From assembly GCF_000145235.1 (NCBI RefSeq), contig NC_014391.1, forward strand, positions 4,286,001 to 4,350,000: a DNA stretch of 64,000 bases. Reading direction: 5' to 3'. The DNA comes from Micromonospora aurantiaca ATCC 27029. Its GTDB lineage: Bacteria > Actinomycetota > Actinomycetes > Mycobacteriales > Micromonosporaceae. Shown in pieces: positions 27,201-42,200 of the stretch (position 1 is the first letter of the stretch; every line of letters begins with the position of its first letter). The notes under the pieces are model-generated. The model did not search any database. It was not told the DNA's origin and saw only the letters and a program-made list of their open reading frames with translations. The translations under genes were made by a program, and so were the position numbers.

Positions 27201-30200
27201 AGGTGACCTCGGAGACCGGGGTGAGCACCGACCAGCACCTGTGGAACACCGGGGACCGTCTCTCGGTGATGGTGCACGAGGTGATGCACTACCTCGGGGC
27301 CAAGGAGGGTCACCAGGCCCCCGAGCACCTGTTCACCACAGTCGACCGTCCCGGGGTGATGGGCGTCGACGTCGGCGCCCTGCCGACGTCGTCGGAGCAG
27401 GCCGCGACCTCGACCGGGCCGGTCGACTATCTCACCGCGCAGGATCTGGCGACGATCCACGACGCCGCGCTGACCGCCGGCCCGGTGCGCGACCTGCCGG
27501 TGCCGCAGACGGCGCACGACCAGACGCCGGACCCGCGTCCGAATCCGCAGATCCCGTCCCGCGCCCCGGCCCCGCCACCGCCGCCGCCACCACCGCCCGG
27601 CGTGACGGGCATGCCGCCACCACCGCCACCGCCACCGCCACCCGGTATGCCGGGCATGCTCCCGCCGCCACCGCCGCCGGGCATGCCGCCACCACCCGGC
27701 ATGCCGCCACCGCCGTCGGCCGGTCCCACGACTCAGGCCGTCGACCTGACCCCGACGGACCTCTCACCCGCCACGCTGCGGCACCGTGACCCGAGGCCCT
27801 CGCCCACCCCCGTCGGCCAGAGGCTGAACGAGAAGTACGGCGTCGTGCACGTCGTGGACCAGGGGTCACCCGGCGTGGGACACCAGGCCGCGACGGTCGC
27901 GATGCTCGACGGGCTGGCCGCCACCGGCTACCGGGGCACTGTCGTGCTGACCTATCCCGGCAACAAGACGCCCTTCTACGCCGAGCAGCTCGGCCGACAG
28001 GAGGAGTTCGAGACACCGGCGGGCTCGTACGACCTGTTCCACCGGGAGTGGACCGGCCACCGCGGTGGGATGGACGTCGTCATGCGACCGCAGGGGCCGC
28101 CCGGCACCAATGAGAAAGCCTGGAAGACGACGGACTGGCCCGGCGCGCCACGGGCCAAGGCGTGGCAGGTGGACCGGCAGAAGGGTTTCCGGGAGCAGAA
28201 GATCCGCGAGCAGGGCAACACCCAGAGCCTGCGCATGGACGAGCTCGCCACCCGCCTGCTCCCTGAGGGCGACGTGCTGACGGTGCTGCCGGCTGTCGAC
28301 GTACCGAAGAACGACGACGGCTCGGAGTGGACCGCGGAGCAGAAGCGGGAGTGGTTCCAGCAGGCGTGGGCCGGTCCGCTGCGCGACGCCGCCCGTGGCA
28401 GGGACCACGACGTCGTCACGCTCCAGCCGTTCCTGTGGGACCAGTTCCCCCGGCAGGTCCGCAGCACCACCGGGACGGTCGAGGCGGAACTCGACGAGAC
28501 CTCGACCGGGGTGCCGTCCTACCGTCGCCCGCCGCCCTCCACCCGGCCGGCCGCCCGGGACGTCATCACCGCCACCGGGATCCCCGGGGCCGACGACCTC
28601 GCGACGGTGGTCGACGACGACGCCACCGACGTGGTGCTCGTCTACTACGGCGACACGCCTGACACTCCTCCGCACCAGGAGGTCGTCGACCGGCTGGCCG
28701 CCGCCGCCCGGCCCGGCCGGAAGACCGTCGTCCTGGTCCTCGGCAACGACGAGCGGGTCCTCACCACGAGCAACGCCGACGTCCACGTCGCCGCGCTGCC
28801 CCGTGTCACACCGGAGCAGATGGCCGGTCTCCGCGACCGCGCCACGCTCGTGGTCACCGAGGGCGCGAACACATGGCAGGAGGCGCTCGCGGAGGGCAGG
28901 CCCACGCTCTCCGTGACCGGCTCCGAGGGTGACACCAGGCCGTGGCGCAACGAGCCGGCGTCGGTCCGGAACGACGACGCCGCCCGGGGCGGCCATGACC
29001 GGCTCGTGGTGGCGTCGGAGTACCTGCGGCACGGCGGCGACCCCGCCACGGTGCGGGACTTCGTCCAGGACGACGACGGCGGTGTCCGCACGTACTTCGA
29101 CGGATGGCGGGACGCGCTCGGCCAGACCGGCTCCGACCAGGTCGACCAGGCCCTCGCCACGGTCACCGGCCTGCCGCTGGACCCGGACGCCCGCCCGCGC
29201 ACCGACGCCGCGCCCGGCGCTCCCCCGGCCGACAGCACCCTGCGCGTCCCGGGAGTCCTGCCGGACCGGTTCCCCACGCCCAAGACCCGCGACGAGATCG
29301 CCCGGGCACGCGCCGAGCAGCACGACACGGCGCCACGGCGGATCGCGAACACCAGCGCGTACGACGTCATCGACCGTGGGCTCCATCCCGACACCCGCGT
29401 GCCCGACGTGGTCGCCCGCTCGTACGAGCAGGCCGGCCTGACCGTTCCGGCGGGCGACCGGCCCCGCCTGCGCCTCGACGCGGTGGACAACCGCATCGCG
29501 TACGACCATCGGGTGCTGGACCTCGGCGACCGCAACGTGCAGGACTTCACGGTCAAGGTCTTCCTGGACCCCCGGGACGACGCGGCGGCGGATGCCCGGC
29601 CGGACGTGGAGACCCGGGTACGCGACGCGGTCGACGCGATCTACAACCAGGGCTTCCGGATCGGCGCCGATCAGCTCAACGTCACAGTGGAGTTCGTGAC
29701 CCGGCCGAGCGAGGCACACGCCGTCGTGGCGCTGCACGGCTCTCCGTCACCGACCACCCAGACCACCTGGTCGACGCACTCCTCCGATTTCGACCTCGCG
29801 CACGAGATCGGGCACTTCCTCGGTCTGCGCGACGAGTACTCGGTGGCGGACCGCGCCCTGGACGGCACCTTCGTCCAGGGCGACAACTCGCTGATGGCGA
29901 CCACCACGCGGCAGCCCGGCAACGATCCGCGGTTGCTGGCGCGCAACGTCCACCGGATCGCCGGTCAGCAGCGCGACGTGCTCTCACCCGACCGTGGCGG
30001 GTTGCCGCCCCGGACGGCGCCGGTCCGGTTCGAGCCGGTACGGGTGCCCGGCGGCCGCAACGCACGGTTCGACGAGCTGACCCGGCACACCCGCGACGTC
30101 GGTCCGGGCAACTACCGGAAGGAGACGGCCGACCTCAAGGACGACGGCGCGCCCATCGGGTTCGTCGTCAACTCGATGCTGCCCGCCGACGACGTCGACC

Positions 30201-33200
30201 AGATCCCCGAGGTGGTCCGTGCCGTCACCGAGGGACTCGCCCCGGGCACCACAGTCGCGTTCGTCTTCGGCGTCAACACCACCGCCGAGGTGCCCGACCT
30301 CGCCTTCCGGGACGCGGTCGCCCGGGCCGCCCGGCTCGCCGAGAGCCTCGACGTGCCGGTGGCGGTCAACGGCTACGCGGTCGGGACGAAGAACGGGAAG
30401 TTCCCGTACGGCCGGACCCGCAACCAGGTGCTCCGCGACCCAGACACGGTCGCCGCGATCCAGGGCCTCGCGCAGGGCGGTCCGGACGGCGAGGCCCGGC
30501 GCTACCCGTACGTGTCGATCCAGGACTTCGACATGGGCGCCCGGACGACCTCCGACGGCACCCACGTCTTCGACCGCATCGACAGCCGGACCCGCTTCGA
30601 CCCGGACGCGACCGGACCGCAGGACGAGCCACCGGCCCGGCCCATGATGATCTCCGGCGGTTACCGCGTCGGCGACACCGAGGAGCTGATCCGGCGTACC
30701 CGGGAACGGCTGGAACGACGCGCACGCGACCACCGGGCGAGGATCGCCGGCCTCCCCGCGGGCAGCGAACGCACGACCGAGCAGCAGAAGCTGGCCGCCG
30801 TGCACAACGGCCTCGCCAAGCTCGACACGCAGGCCGGGCGGGACGCCTTCGTCCGGGACTTCACCACAGCCGTGGACGAGGACATGCGGTCCCGGGACCG
30901 GCAGGCCAGCGTCCACCCGATGCTGCCGTACTCGCCGGAGCCGAACCTGTTCGTCGACGGCCTGCTCACCCTGGGCCGGCCCGAGGTCCGGTTCGGCGAC
31001 GCGGGCGCGGAGTTCCTCCTGCTGGCCGAGAGCCTGCACCGGGCGTACGGCGAGGAGCTCGCCGTCGCCCACGGCGCGGCGACGCCGGCCGGCCTGCCGG
31101 CGGACGTCCTCACCGTCGACGTCCAGGTCGACTCGCAGAACAACAGGCATCCCGACCGCGACCTGGCCTTCATGACGGACTTCGTGGGCGCCGCCACGCC
31201 CACCGACCTGTCCCGGCTCGCGGCCGACTTCGCCGTCGGCAACTTCCTGCCGCAGTCGCACGCCGTGCCGACGAACGTCAACCGGCAGCTGTTCTACACC
31301 GAGGGCACCGGCTTCAAGGAGTACCGGGCCGAACTGCGCAGGCCGGACCTCGCCGCCCCGAAGCCGTTCGCCGCGCCCACCGACGTGGGGCCCGGCCCGT
31401 CGTGGACGTGGCAGCAGACGCTCACGCCGCAGCAGCTGCGGCAGCTCGGCGCGCAACCACACAACAGGTACGTCACCGCCGTCTCGCTGCCGGCGCCGGA
31501 CACCACCACGGCGCCGGACGTCCCACCCGAGTTCGATCCCGACCTGGACCCGGCACGGCCGGCCCGGACCGTGGGCCTGCCGGACAGCCAGCGCCTCGTC
31601 GCCGCGCACCTCGTCGCGACGTCGAACGACTCCGGGACCATCCAGCAGGAGTTCGCCGCCGCCACCGCCGTCGCCGACCGTGGCGGGCTCGACCGGCAGT
31701 CCGGCTCCCTCTACGACGCGATCGCCGCCGCGCTGCCCGACGGTGACGCCGACGCCCTGCGGATGAGCACGCTGCACGCCGGCCGGGACACGATGAGTCT
31801 CGACGAGGCCGCGGCGATGCGGCAGCGCAACCCGTACGACAACGGCCACTTCGTCCGGGCCGTACTCGCCCCCGACCCCGGGGGGCGACGCCGCGACACG
31901 CCGGTCGACGACGCCGAACGGCAGCGCAGCGCCAACGCGCACGACGTGGTCGAGTTCGCCGCCGCCCGCGGCACCCAGGTGCACCTCGTCGTGTACGACG
32001 ACCCGGCCGGGACGCCGCGCGACTACCCGGTGGTCGGCGCCCGGCCCCGTGGACGGCTGGAGCTGCTCCGCACGATCGACCCGTCGGGTCACGTCACCTA
32101 CGCACGCCATGTGCCACCTCCGTCGGCCCCGGCGAGCGACACCGACAGCGACAGTGACAGCGATTCCGGCGGCTTCGACCTGTTCGGCGACGACGACGGC
32201 TACGGAGGCTTCGACGGCGGCTTCGACGACGACAGAAGCGACGACAGCGACGACGGTCTCGCCACGTCCACGCCGGCCGACGACCCGGCCACCCGGTCGG
32301 CCGCCGACGACACCACCACCGCAGAAGAGACCGCCGCAGAAGAGACCACCGCCGCGGAGGACACCGCGGGCGGGACGTCGTCGGCCACCGGGACCACCTC
32401 GGCGCTGCCGTCGCCCGACGCGGTACGCCGGGGCCTGCCCTCCTACCTGCGGGAGAGCCGCACCCTCGGCCTCGCCGAACAGTTGCGCGCCACCGAGAAC
32501 GCGGCGCTCGGCGCGGCGCTGCGGACCCTCGACCCCGGCCTGTCCGACGACGTGGTCGCCGCCGTGGAGGCGGACAGCCGCGACGACGTGGACCAGTTCC
32601 TCGGCGAGGGCCGCCCGTACCCGGTCACGATCGACGGGCATCCGGCCGAGCTGCGGGTCACCGCCGTCCTCGACTGGGACGCGCTCACAGTGGACCGGGC
32701 CCACGACGACCCGCGCAAGGTCTCCGCCAAGAACCGGGAGAACCTCACCCACACGCTGCGCCACAACCGGGACCGGCGGGTCGAGCCGAAGGTGACAGTC
32801 ACCGCGATACCCGGTGTCGTCGTCGGCGTCGGCGGTTCGGTGCCGACGGCGCCCACCACCGAGCACTCCGCCGCCCACAAGGACACCTACACGTCCACCA
32901 CCACGGTCAAGGTCACCGGGCTGACCGAGGTGACGGTGCCGATCCGGTTCGTCGCAAGGCTCGTGCGGCCCGGCCGTCCCGCCGCCGAACCGGTCGAGAC
33001 GTCGGGCAGCGTCGCTCTCGCCGTACACACGGGGTTGCGGACGGCAGACGCGACAGCGCCGGCCGCCGCGGACCGTGCGCTCGGCGCGCCCGTGCCGGCC
33101 CGGTTCGGGGTGGAGAGCGTACGCAGCCGGCCGGCCGATCCGGGCGCCACGTTCTTCGACCAGGTGGAGGCGATCCTTGCCGAGGACGGCATGGCCGACC

Positions 33201-36200
33201 TCGTGCGGATCGGCGCGCCCGGCCGCCCGGTGATGCAGAAGCTGCTCAGCGACGCGACGTTCTCCGGCAGCCTGCCGGCGATGGTGGTCACCGACCCGGC
33301 GAACGTCCACGACGGCTGGGTCCGGTCGGGTTCGCTGCCGCGCGCCGCGCGCAGCGGCTGGCGGCGTTTCTTCCCGGGCCGCGCCCGGCAGGTCGAGGTC
33401 CGCCTGGTCGCCCGGCACGTCGAGGAGGTGGAGCGGGTCGACGGGCTCACGCACGTCGACACGTCCGCGCTCGCCGCCGAGAGCACGAGCGCCGCCGCCA
33501 CCAAGCGGCAGTGGGGGCTGTGGGGCCTCGCCGGCGCCGGAGTGGACGCCGCGCCGCTGAGCCTGGTCGTCGGGCCGCGGATCGGCGGCGGCCGGGAGCG
33601 TGGCGCCACCCGGACGATCACCGAGCGGACCGGCGGCAAGCAGACGGTGACCGGCACCGCGCCGGGCGTCCGCTACCGGGTCGAGTACGGCGTCCAGGTG
33701 CGCGTCCTGGGCCGCGCGCCGCGGATGCTGTCCGGTTCCGTCGACGCGCTCCAGTGGACCACCGGCGACCGGCTGCCCGGCACCGCCCTCGACCCGGACG
33801 GCCGGGAGTGGCGCGGACGGCGCGGCACCGACCGGACCCACTTCGCACCGACGCGCATCGAGCGGGGTGAGTCGTTCGGCGGCGCGTACCTGACCCGGGT
33901 CGGCGACCGGAGCCTGTACGAGACGGTCGCCGACGCGGTGCGGTCGGTGCCCGGTCACGACCGGTTCCGCCTGGCCACCCGCGACGAGACGCTGCGGCAC
34001 TTCGGCGACCAGCAGCTCGCCGACGGGCTGACCCCCGAGCTTCAGGCGGCACTGACCCGGGCCACCGACCTGCGCACGCAGCTCTCCCCCGACCAGCTGC
34101 GCCACCTGGCGGACCGGATCGTCGGCCCGGGGTTGAAGATCCCGCTGATCCGTACCGGCACGTTCCACGACCACGTCACGGTGGTGACGATCAAGGGCAG
34201 CCTCGGCGAGGTGTCCGACGGCGACCTGCTCGACCACGACAAGATCGGCACCGCCGCCAAGCGGACCGCCAGGTCCACAGTCACCAGCGCCCGCGACGAC
34301 AGCCGGTCGGCCGAGCTGAGCCTGGAGCCACGCATCCTGGGCCCGCTCGGTCAGGCCGCCTCGACGCTGCTCGGCGGACCGCGCGCCGCGGTCACCTGGG
34401 GCACCACCGACGAGAGCGCCGTCACCGGCGGGCAGTCCACCGAGAGCGACCACGGGCCGGCGCTCGACGACGAGGGCAAGCCCACCGGGGTACGGCTGCG
34501 CGAGTTCGCCGCCACCCTCGACCTCACCGTCACCACCACGTCCACGGTGCGGGTCAACCAGGCGGGCCGGCAGCTGTCGTTCGGGGCGTACGGCCGGGAC
34601 GTGCCCACCGTCGTAGCCGCATCAGAGCAGCGCCCCCGCACGCACCGCCTCGACGTGCGCATGCTCGTCCCGGAGTCGCGGGTCTCCCGGCAACGCCCCG
34701 GCGCGGAGCCCAGCCCGGTCCCCCGCGACGTGGAGACCATGGCGTACCCGCCGCCGCTGAGCCGGATGACCGGCGGGCCGCACGACCTCGACGGACGCCG
34801 GGTGGAGTCGTTCGTCGGCGCCGACCGGTTGCAGGACGCGGTGGTCGAGACGCTGCGCGAGGCGAGCCGGGACGACGTCTACGCGGTCGAGGACGGCCGG
34901 ATCTCCACTGTGGTCGCCGACGAGCTGTCGCCCGAGCGCCTCACCGGTGACGCCGAGCTGTTCAGCCGCCCGCTGGCGCTGAGCAACCTGTGGCACGGCC
35001 GCCGGGCCGCCGACGCCCGCGCCGACGTGCGGGTACGGCTGCGCCCGACCAACCCGGCGGTGCTCGACGGCGCCGAGTTCGCGCGCGTCAAGCGGACCTT
35101 CGCCAGCGGCACCGCCCGCAAGACCACCGACGCGCGGGCGATCGAGGTGAGCGTCTCCGGCACCGGCGTCGCGTCGGTCAGCGGGCCGGTCGCCGACCAC
35201 GGCGGCAGCACCGGCCGGCCCGGGGGCGCTGTCATCCTGTCCGTCACACCGTGGCGGCGGGCGTGGGGCCGGATCAGCGAGCGCAGCGCCTCCGGGGTCT
35301 CCAAGCTGCGTCTCGGCGGTGGCCGGGCCGAACGCGAGCTGCTGGTGCGGGTGGACGTCGAGGCCGAGGTGGTCGCCGAGGCCCGGCACGACAGCAACCT
35401 GCGTCCGCTGGGCCGCTGGCCCGGCACACCGGCCCGGCGGGCCGGCCGGCGGCTCACCCTGCCCGGCGCTGTCGTCATGCGGATGACCCCGGCGGAGCTG
35501 AAACGACTCCAGGACCGCGACCGCGCCCGCCGGCACGGCACCGCCGACGTGCGGCTGCACCTGCGGCACGCCGAGAACGCCGAGACGCTCCGCGCCGAGC
35601 AGCGCGAGCAGCTCGCCCGGATGGCGCGCGAACAGGCCACGGAACTCGGGAACCTGCTGCGGCGGCAGCACACCGACCTGCGTGACGTGCAGGCCTACGT
35701 GGACCGGGTCCGGCGGGACCGCCGCATCAGCCCGGCGGGCCGGCAGCTCGCCGACGACTACCTGGCCGATCTCCAGGAACGCCACCGGCGCGAACGCGAG
35801 GATCTGGCCGCGGCGCACGAGGCGGCCACGGACGCGCTGCGGACGGCGCAGGAGCGGGAGCGGGCCGAGCAGGCCGAACAGCAGCAGCGGGAACGCGACC
35901 TGGTACGCGAGGCACAGCAGCGGCAGAACGAGGACGCCGCCGGCCCCGGCGCACCGGCCCACGCGGCACAACCGGAGTTCCGGGCCGGACCGGAACGGTC
36001 CCTCGGCATCGGCGGCGTCACCACCCACATCGACCTCACCGATCGCATCCCGCACCTGCGGCGTGCCCTGGCGCGGGAGTCGAGCGAGGAGCTCGCCCAG
36101 GCGATCCTGCCGTCCACCCGGGACCGCGGCCCGGACGACCCGGTCCGAGGGCTCGGCAGCACCGGTTTCCTCGGCGCCGCCCACCTGCACCTGGCCGACG

Positions 36201-39200
36201 CGCTCAACGGCGGCCGGAGCGAGACGGTACGGCTGGAGCGGCGTTTCCGGGGCGCCACGTACGACGTCACGCTCACCGCCGAGCCGGTGGGCGAGCCGAG
36301 CTTCACCGGCATCGACCTTGTCGACGAACTGTCCGTCACCGACCGCGCGGTCGTCGGCGAGGCGCAGACCCGCACGACGTCGCGGACGGCGGCGCAGGTC
36401 ACGCTGACCGGACGTGCGCAGGGCACCGAGACCGACCGGGTTCAGGACGACGCCACCCGCACCACCGGGCACGGCCCGGCCTCCGGCACCGTCGCCGCCG
36501 GTCTCACCGGCACCGCCGCCCTCGGCAACCAGGCCACCAAGGCGATCGAGCGCACCGGCCGCACGTACGAGCAGTCGCTGACCGTGTCCGGCCCGGTGCC
36601 CACCTACCGCGGGGCGGTCCGCCTGACCGTCACCGTCACCGGGCGCGGGCTGCCCGAGGGCGGCGTGTCGGTCCACGCGGTCCACGACGTCACCACGTAC
36701 TCGGCGACCGAGGGCAGGAAACTGGCCCCGTCCGGCCCGGTCACACTGGTCGCCGCCGGGCAGACCACCGACGAGGGCCGGCGGCGATGGCGCGAGGAGG
36801 CCGGCTTCGACCGGCTGCCCGAGCCGGGCCGGTTCGCCGTCGAGGACGTCCTGGTCGACCTGCCCGGCCTGCACGATGCGGCCCGGCAGGCGCTCGTCGC
36901 CTCCGGCGCCGCACCCGGCAGGGACGTCGACGCGGCGCTGCGCGACACACTGACCGTGAGCCGGATCAAGGCGTTGCCGGCGATGTTGAACGGCGCGTTC
37001 CCGCTGCCGATGCCGGCCGGGCTGGGCCGCGACCTGTTCCTCGACGCCCGGCTGGTGGCCCGCCCGAAGCTCCTGCGCGCGGACGCCACGGTGAAGATCG
37101 GCGGCTCGGCGAAGCGCGCCGCGGACACCGAGTACGAGCAGACCGCCGGACGTTCGTTCGCGCTGAAGACGGCCGGGCCGCTCGTCGTCGGCGGCGTCGG
37201 CCATCCGGGCGGCGCGAGCCGGGTGGGCGAGCGGCAGGACTTCGCCGCCGTCAACGCGGCCACGCTGGTCGAGCAGCAGCTCTACCGGACCGACCCGGGC
37301 GCCCAGGTGAAGGACGAGGGCAAGGTCTCGGTCAGCACGACCGGCAAGCCGGCCCGGCGCACCGACCCGGACGACAAGCTCACCGCCGCGGTCGAGTACG
37401 ACGTCGAGTTCCGTTTCGTCGCGCGTTCCCGCGACGCCGCAGGCAGGCACCGGGCCGGCACGGAGGTCCGGGTGCCCGGCGGTTTCGTGGTCCGGCTGGA
37501 CGAGGCGGCGGCCCGGGACGTCATCGGCCGGGACCTCTCCCCCGGTCTGCGCGCGTCCGCGCTCGCCGTCGCCGACGCGGCGAAGAAGCTGTCGGCGGCG
37601 GCGGCCCGCCTGGACGGCCTGGCCTCCCGGACGGACGCGGACGCCGACGCCGCCGCCGAGGCCGAGCAGTCCGTGACGGAGGCCGAGAACGCCTGGTGGG
37701 ACGCCTACCGTGCGCACGAGGCCGAGGTGGCCCCGCCACCACCGGCACCGGCTCCGCCGGTGGACGTGCCCGCCGCCGAGGTGGCCACGCCCACCGCGCA
37801 GGCCCCTGTGGTCGGCGACCCGGTCGACGTCACCACCGGCCGGGTCCTCTACACCGAGGTCGACGCCCGCCTGCCGGGGCTCACCCTGGAACGGACCCAC
37901 CGCTCCGACTACCGGTGGGGCCGCTGCTTCGGCCCGACCTGGGCCTCCACGCTGGACCAGCGCGTCGTCACCGACGACACGTACGCGCGGTTCCTGGCCG
38001 CCGACGGCTCGATCCACACGTACCCGATGCCGGCCGAGGGCGACGAGGCGCTGCCGGTCGCCGGCCCCGGCGGGCCGCTGCGCCGGCTGACCGGCGGCGG
38101 CTGGCTGCTCACCGAGCCGGGCCGGTCGCTGCTGTTCGCGCCGGCCGACGCGCACGGCGACTCCTGGCTCACCGACGTGGTCACCGACCGCACCGGGTGG
38201 CGGATCGAACGCTCCGCCGACGGCACGCCCGGCCTGCTGCTCTCCGCGTCCGGCCCGGTCGTGGTGCCGCACCTGACCGGCGGCCTGGTCGTCGGCGCAC
38301 ACGTCCGCGCCGCCGACGGCACCGTCCACCTCCCCTCCTTCGGCTACGACGACAGGCGGCGCCTGGTCGAGGTCCGCAACTCCTCCGGCCACGAGACGCG
38401 GCTGCGCTACGACGACGCGGGCCGGCTCGTGCGCTGGCAGGACCGCAACGGCGAGTGGTTCGGCTACGACTACGACGAGGCGGGCCGCTGCGTCCGGGCC
38501 GGCGGCGGCGGCGACGTCCTGCGCTACTCCCTGCGGTACGACGACGGCGTCACGCACGTGACGAACTCGCTGGGCGAGGTGACCCGGTACGAGTTCGACG
38601 AGCGCCACCTGGTCACCGCGATCGTCGACCCGCTGGGCGGGACGGTCCGGCAGGAGTGGGACGCGGCGCACCGGCTGCTGTCGCGCACCGACCCGCTCGG
38701 TCGCGTCACCCGCTTCGACCACGAGGCGCGCACGCTCACCCTCCCGGACGGCTCGACCCACCCGGTCCCGCCGCGCCCGCCCGCGCACGCGGACGACATC
38801 GAGTTCGACGCGCTCGGACGGGTCCGGGCGACCCGGGCCCCGGACGGCGCGGTCACGACGTACGGCTGGACCGCCGAGGGGGATCTCGCGTGGCGGGTCC
38901 GCCCGGACGGCTCCACGCAACGGTGGTTCTACGACGGTGAAGGGAATCTGGTGGACGTCATCGACGCATCAGGAAGGGCGGTGAGCTTCGAGTACGGCCC
39001 CTTCGATCTACCCACGGCACGGGTGGATCAGGCGGGGAACCGCACCGAGTTCACGTACGACACGGAACTACGGCTCGTCGGGGTGACGAATCCGGCGGGC
39101 CGGACGTGGCACTACGAGTACGACGCGGCAGGCCGGCTGTGCGGGCAGACCGACTTCGACGGCCGTACCCAGCGCTACGAGCACGACGAGGCGGGCCGGC

Positions 39201-42200
39201 TGGTCGCGCACACCGACGCCGCCGGCACCGTCACCCGCTACCGCTGGGACGCGCGGGGCCGGGTCGTGGAACGCCGGGTCGGCGACGCCGTCACCCGCGT
39301 CGAGTACGACGCCGACGGCCACGTGGCGGCAGTGCTCAGCCCGGACGCGCAGGTGCGGTTCACCCGCGACGCCGAGGGCCGGGTGCTGTCCGAGACGATC
39401 AACGGCCGGACCGTGCGCACCTCGTACACCGCCTCCGGCACGGTCGAGGCGCGCACCACGCCGTCGGGCCGGTCGAGCCGGTGGACGTTCGACGCCGCCG
39501 GCCGCCCGGAGAGCCTGACCGCCGGGGAGCACCTGCTCGGCTTCACCCACGACGACGCCGGCCGGGAGATCGGCCGGACCGTCGGCGGCCTGGTCGCGCT
39601 GCGGCAGACCTTCGACGCGGCCGGGCGGCTCACCGGGCAGCACATCGCCGACGCCGCCGAGCGCCGCTACACCTACGACGCCGCCGACCGCGTCACCGCG
39701 ATCGCCGACTCGCTCGCCGGTGACCAGTCCTTCACCGCCGACGACACCGGCCGCATCCGGGCCGTCGACGGCGACGTCCCGCAGCGGTACGACTACGACG
39801 AGGCCGGCAACCTGGTCGGCGCCGGTGGCGGGCGCTGGGAGTTCACCGGCACCATGCTCGTGCGCTCCGACGACGCGACGTTCTCCTACGACGCGAAGGG
39901 CCGCCTCACCGGCCGGGTCGACGACGCGGGCGCGTGGCGCTTCGAGTGGGACGCCGAGGACCGGATGGTCCTGGCCGTCACGCCCGGCGGTGACCGCTGG
40001 CGCTACCGCTACGACGGCTTCGGCCGGCGTATCGCCAAGCAGCGTCTCGGCGACGGCGACCGGGTGCTGGAAGAGGTGTCGTTCGCCTGGTCCGGTGACC
40101 TGATGCTGGAGCAGACGCACCGCGACGCCGCCGGCGCCACCACCACGACCACGTGGGACTACCGTCCGGACGCGGCGGTGCCGGTCGCGCAGACCGACGA
40201 CGGCACGCTCCGCGCGGTGATCACCGACACCATCGGCACCCCGACCCACCTGGTCGAGCCGGGCGGCGGGCTGCGCTGGTGGTCGCGGGGCGACCTGTGG
40301 GGACGCGGCGCGGACCGGACCGCGACGCCGCTGGCCTTCCCCGGCCAGTACGTCGACGCCGAGACCGGCCTGCACTACAACCGGTTCCGCTACTACGACC
40401 CGGCCACCGGCCGGTACGTCAGCCCCGATCCGCTGGGCCTGTCCGGCGGGCCGAACCCGACCGCGTACGTCAGCAACCCGCTGACCGTGGCCGACCCGCT
40501 GGGCCTGACCAGTTGCACGCCCGCTCCGACGACGCCGCACCCGCTGGCCGCTGTGGAGCCGGCGCTCGCCGCGCCCTCCGACCAGACGCCCAGCAGCCTG
40601 CCCACGAACGCGGCGCCGCCACCGCCGAGCGCGCTCTACGGCATGCCGACCTGGGTGCGGGAGGCCAGGCGCAACCCGGACGGCACCGTCACCTACGAGT
40701 ACGTGGAGCGCGACACCCCGTCGCCGCCGCCGCTGAGCACACCGGTCGGGCAGGTCACCGCGCAGGCCCAGGCCTGGTTCGACACTGTCGGTTTCGCCTC
40801 GCAGACGACGCTGGCCGACACGTCCTCGACGGCGTACCAGAGCTACCAGAGCATCCGTTCCGACCTGTACGCGAGCACCGGGCACCGCCCGCGTACCGGG
40901 CCGCGGAGCAACCGGGACGGTCACTTCAACGAGCCGATGGTCGGCAACCGCCCGTACAACAACGCGGAGGGGACCGGCCTCGGCGACCGGATCGGCGCGG
41001 AGGCAGACGGCGGTCGCCGGACCGCCGGCCAGATCGCGAACTACCTCCGTGGGTTCACGGCGCTGGACTCCATCACCAGCGCCGCCGGCCGGGAGTTCGC
41101 CACCGTGGTCACATTCGCGGAGCAGGCCCGTGGCTACGCCCAGGAGCGCCACGAGGCGGCGAACGCGCTCCAGGAGATCCACTCACTGGCGAGGAGCGAA
41201 CGCGCACAGCACTACTGGGAGAACGTCGGTCACTGGTACGGCCCCGCCCGTCGTGGCTACGCCAGCGAGGAGGACTACGTTCCGCCGTCGCAGCGGCCCC
41301 GGCCCGATCAGCTGATCACCGGTACACGCAGGCCGCAGCGGACCACGACGCACGCGTTCGCCGTCGACGGCGAGCCGAGCGGCAGCCGTGACCGCAGCGA
41401 CCGGTCGCGCAGCCCGCGGGACCGGAGCCGCCCCAGCGGCAGCAGCCACCGGCGAGGCCGTCGCCAGGAGTACGGCTTCCAGGGGCAGCAGACCGGCCCG
41501 GTCAGCATCGGCACCGCCTCTGCCGCGACGCAGGCGGACACCACGACGCCGCTGGCCGAGCAGCTGGCAGCGGCGCAGGGCGACCCGCAGGCACAGAACC
41601 GGATCCTCGACACCTTCCGGGACGCGCTGTCCCGGGACGTCCCGTTGAGCAACGGGTCGACGTTGCAGATCATGGCGGCGAACTCGCACGGCGGCACGGC
41701 CAACACCGCCGCCGACCTCGAGACGCTCAACGACGCGGACCGGCGGCACCTGCGGCAGATCCACCAGTCCCGCGACGCCGGCAACCAGAACGACTGCATC
41801 ACGCTCACGATGGCGGTCGACAGCTACAAGCAGTCCGGGCTGATCACCCAGATCCCGTCGCAGACGCAGCCGAGGGAGCTGAGCGACCTCCAGAAGCAGT
41901 ACCCGGGGCGCACCACCGAGGAGGTCGGCACCCTCCAGGGGCTGGTGGACGCGCTCGGCGCCATGCCGAACGGCACCAACGGCATCGTCGGCTTCCGCAC
42001 GGGCGGTCCCGGCACCGTCGGCCACGTGGTGAACGTGTCGAAGGACTCGCGGGGCCGGGTGACGTTCGAGGACTCGCAGGTGCCCGGTCTGGCGACGCTG
42101 CCGCAGATCGGACCGGACGGCTCCGTCGTCCTGATCCGGACCAGCGACCCGGTGCCCGGCCCGTCCAGCGACGTGGACATGGCCTCGGTCCGCGACGCCG

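Noticed and set aside
24233..27517. 1094-codon open frame on the minus strand opposite the toxin
   Set aside because: It is a shadow of the giant toxin frame: Arg/Gly-rich, made of reversed low-complexity repeats, with no motif or ribosome site.
29984..34453. 1489-codon minus-strand open frame under the toxin
   Set aside because: Long only because high GC removes stop codons; composition (RR, HR, GG runs) is that of an antisense frame.
34622..38920. 1432-codon minus-strand open frame
   Set aside because: Same as above; it covers parts of several unrelated toxin domains and has no conserved pattern.
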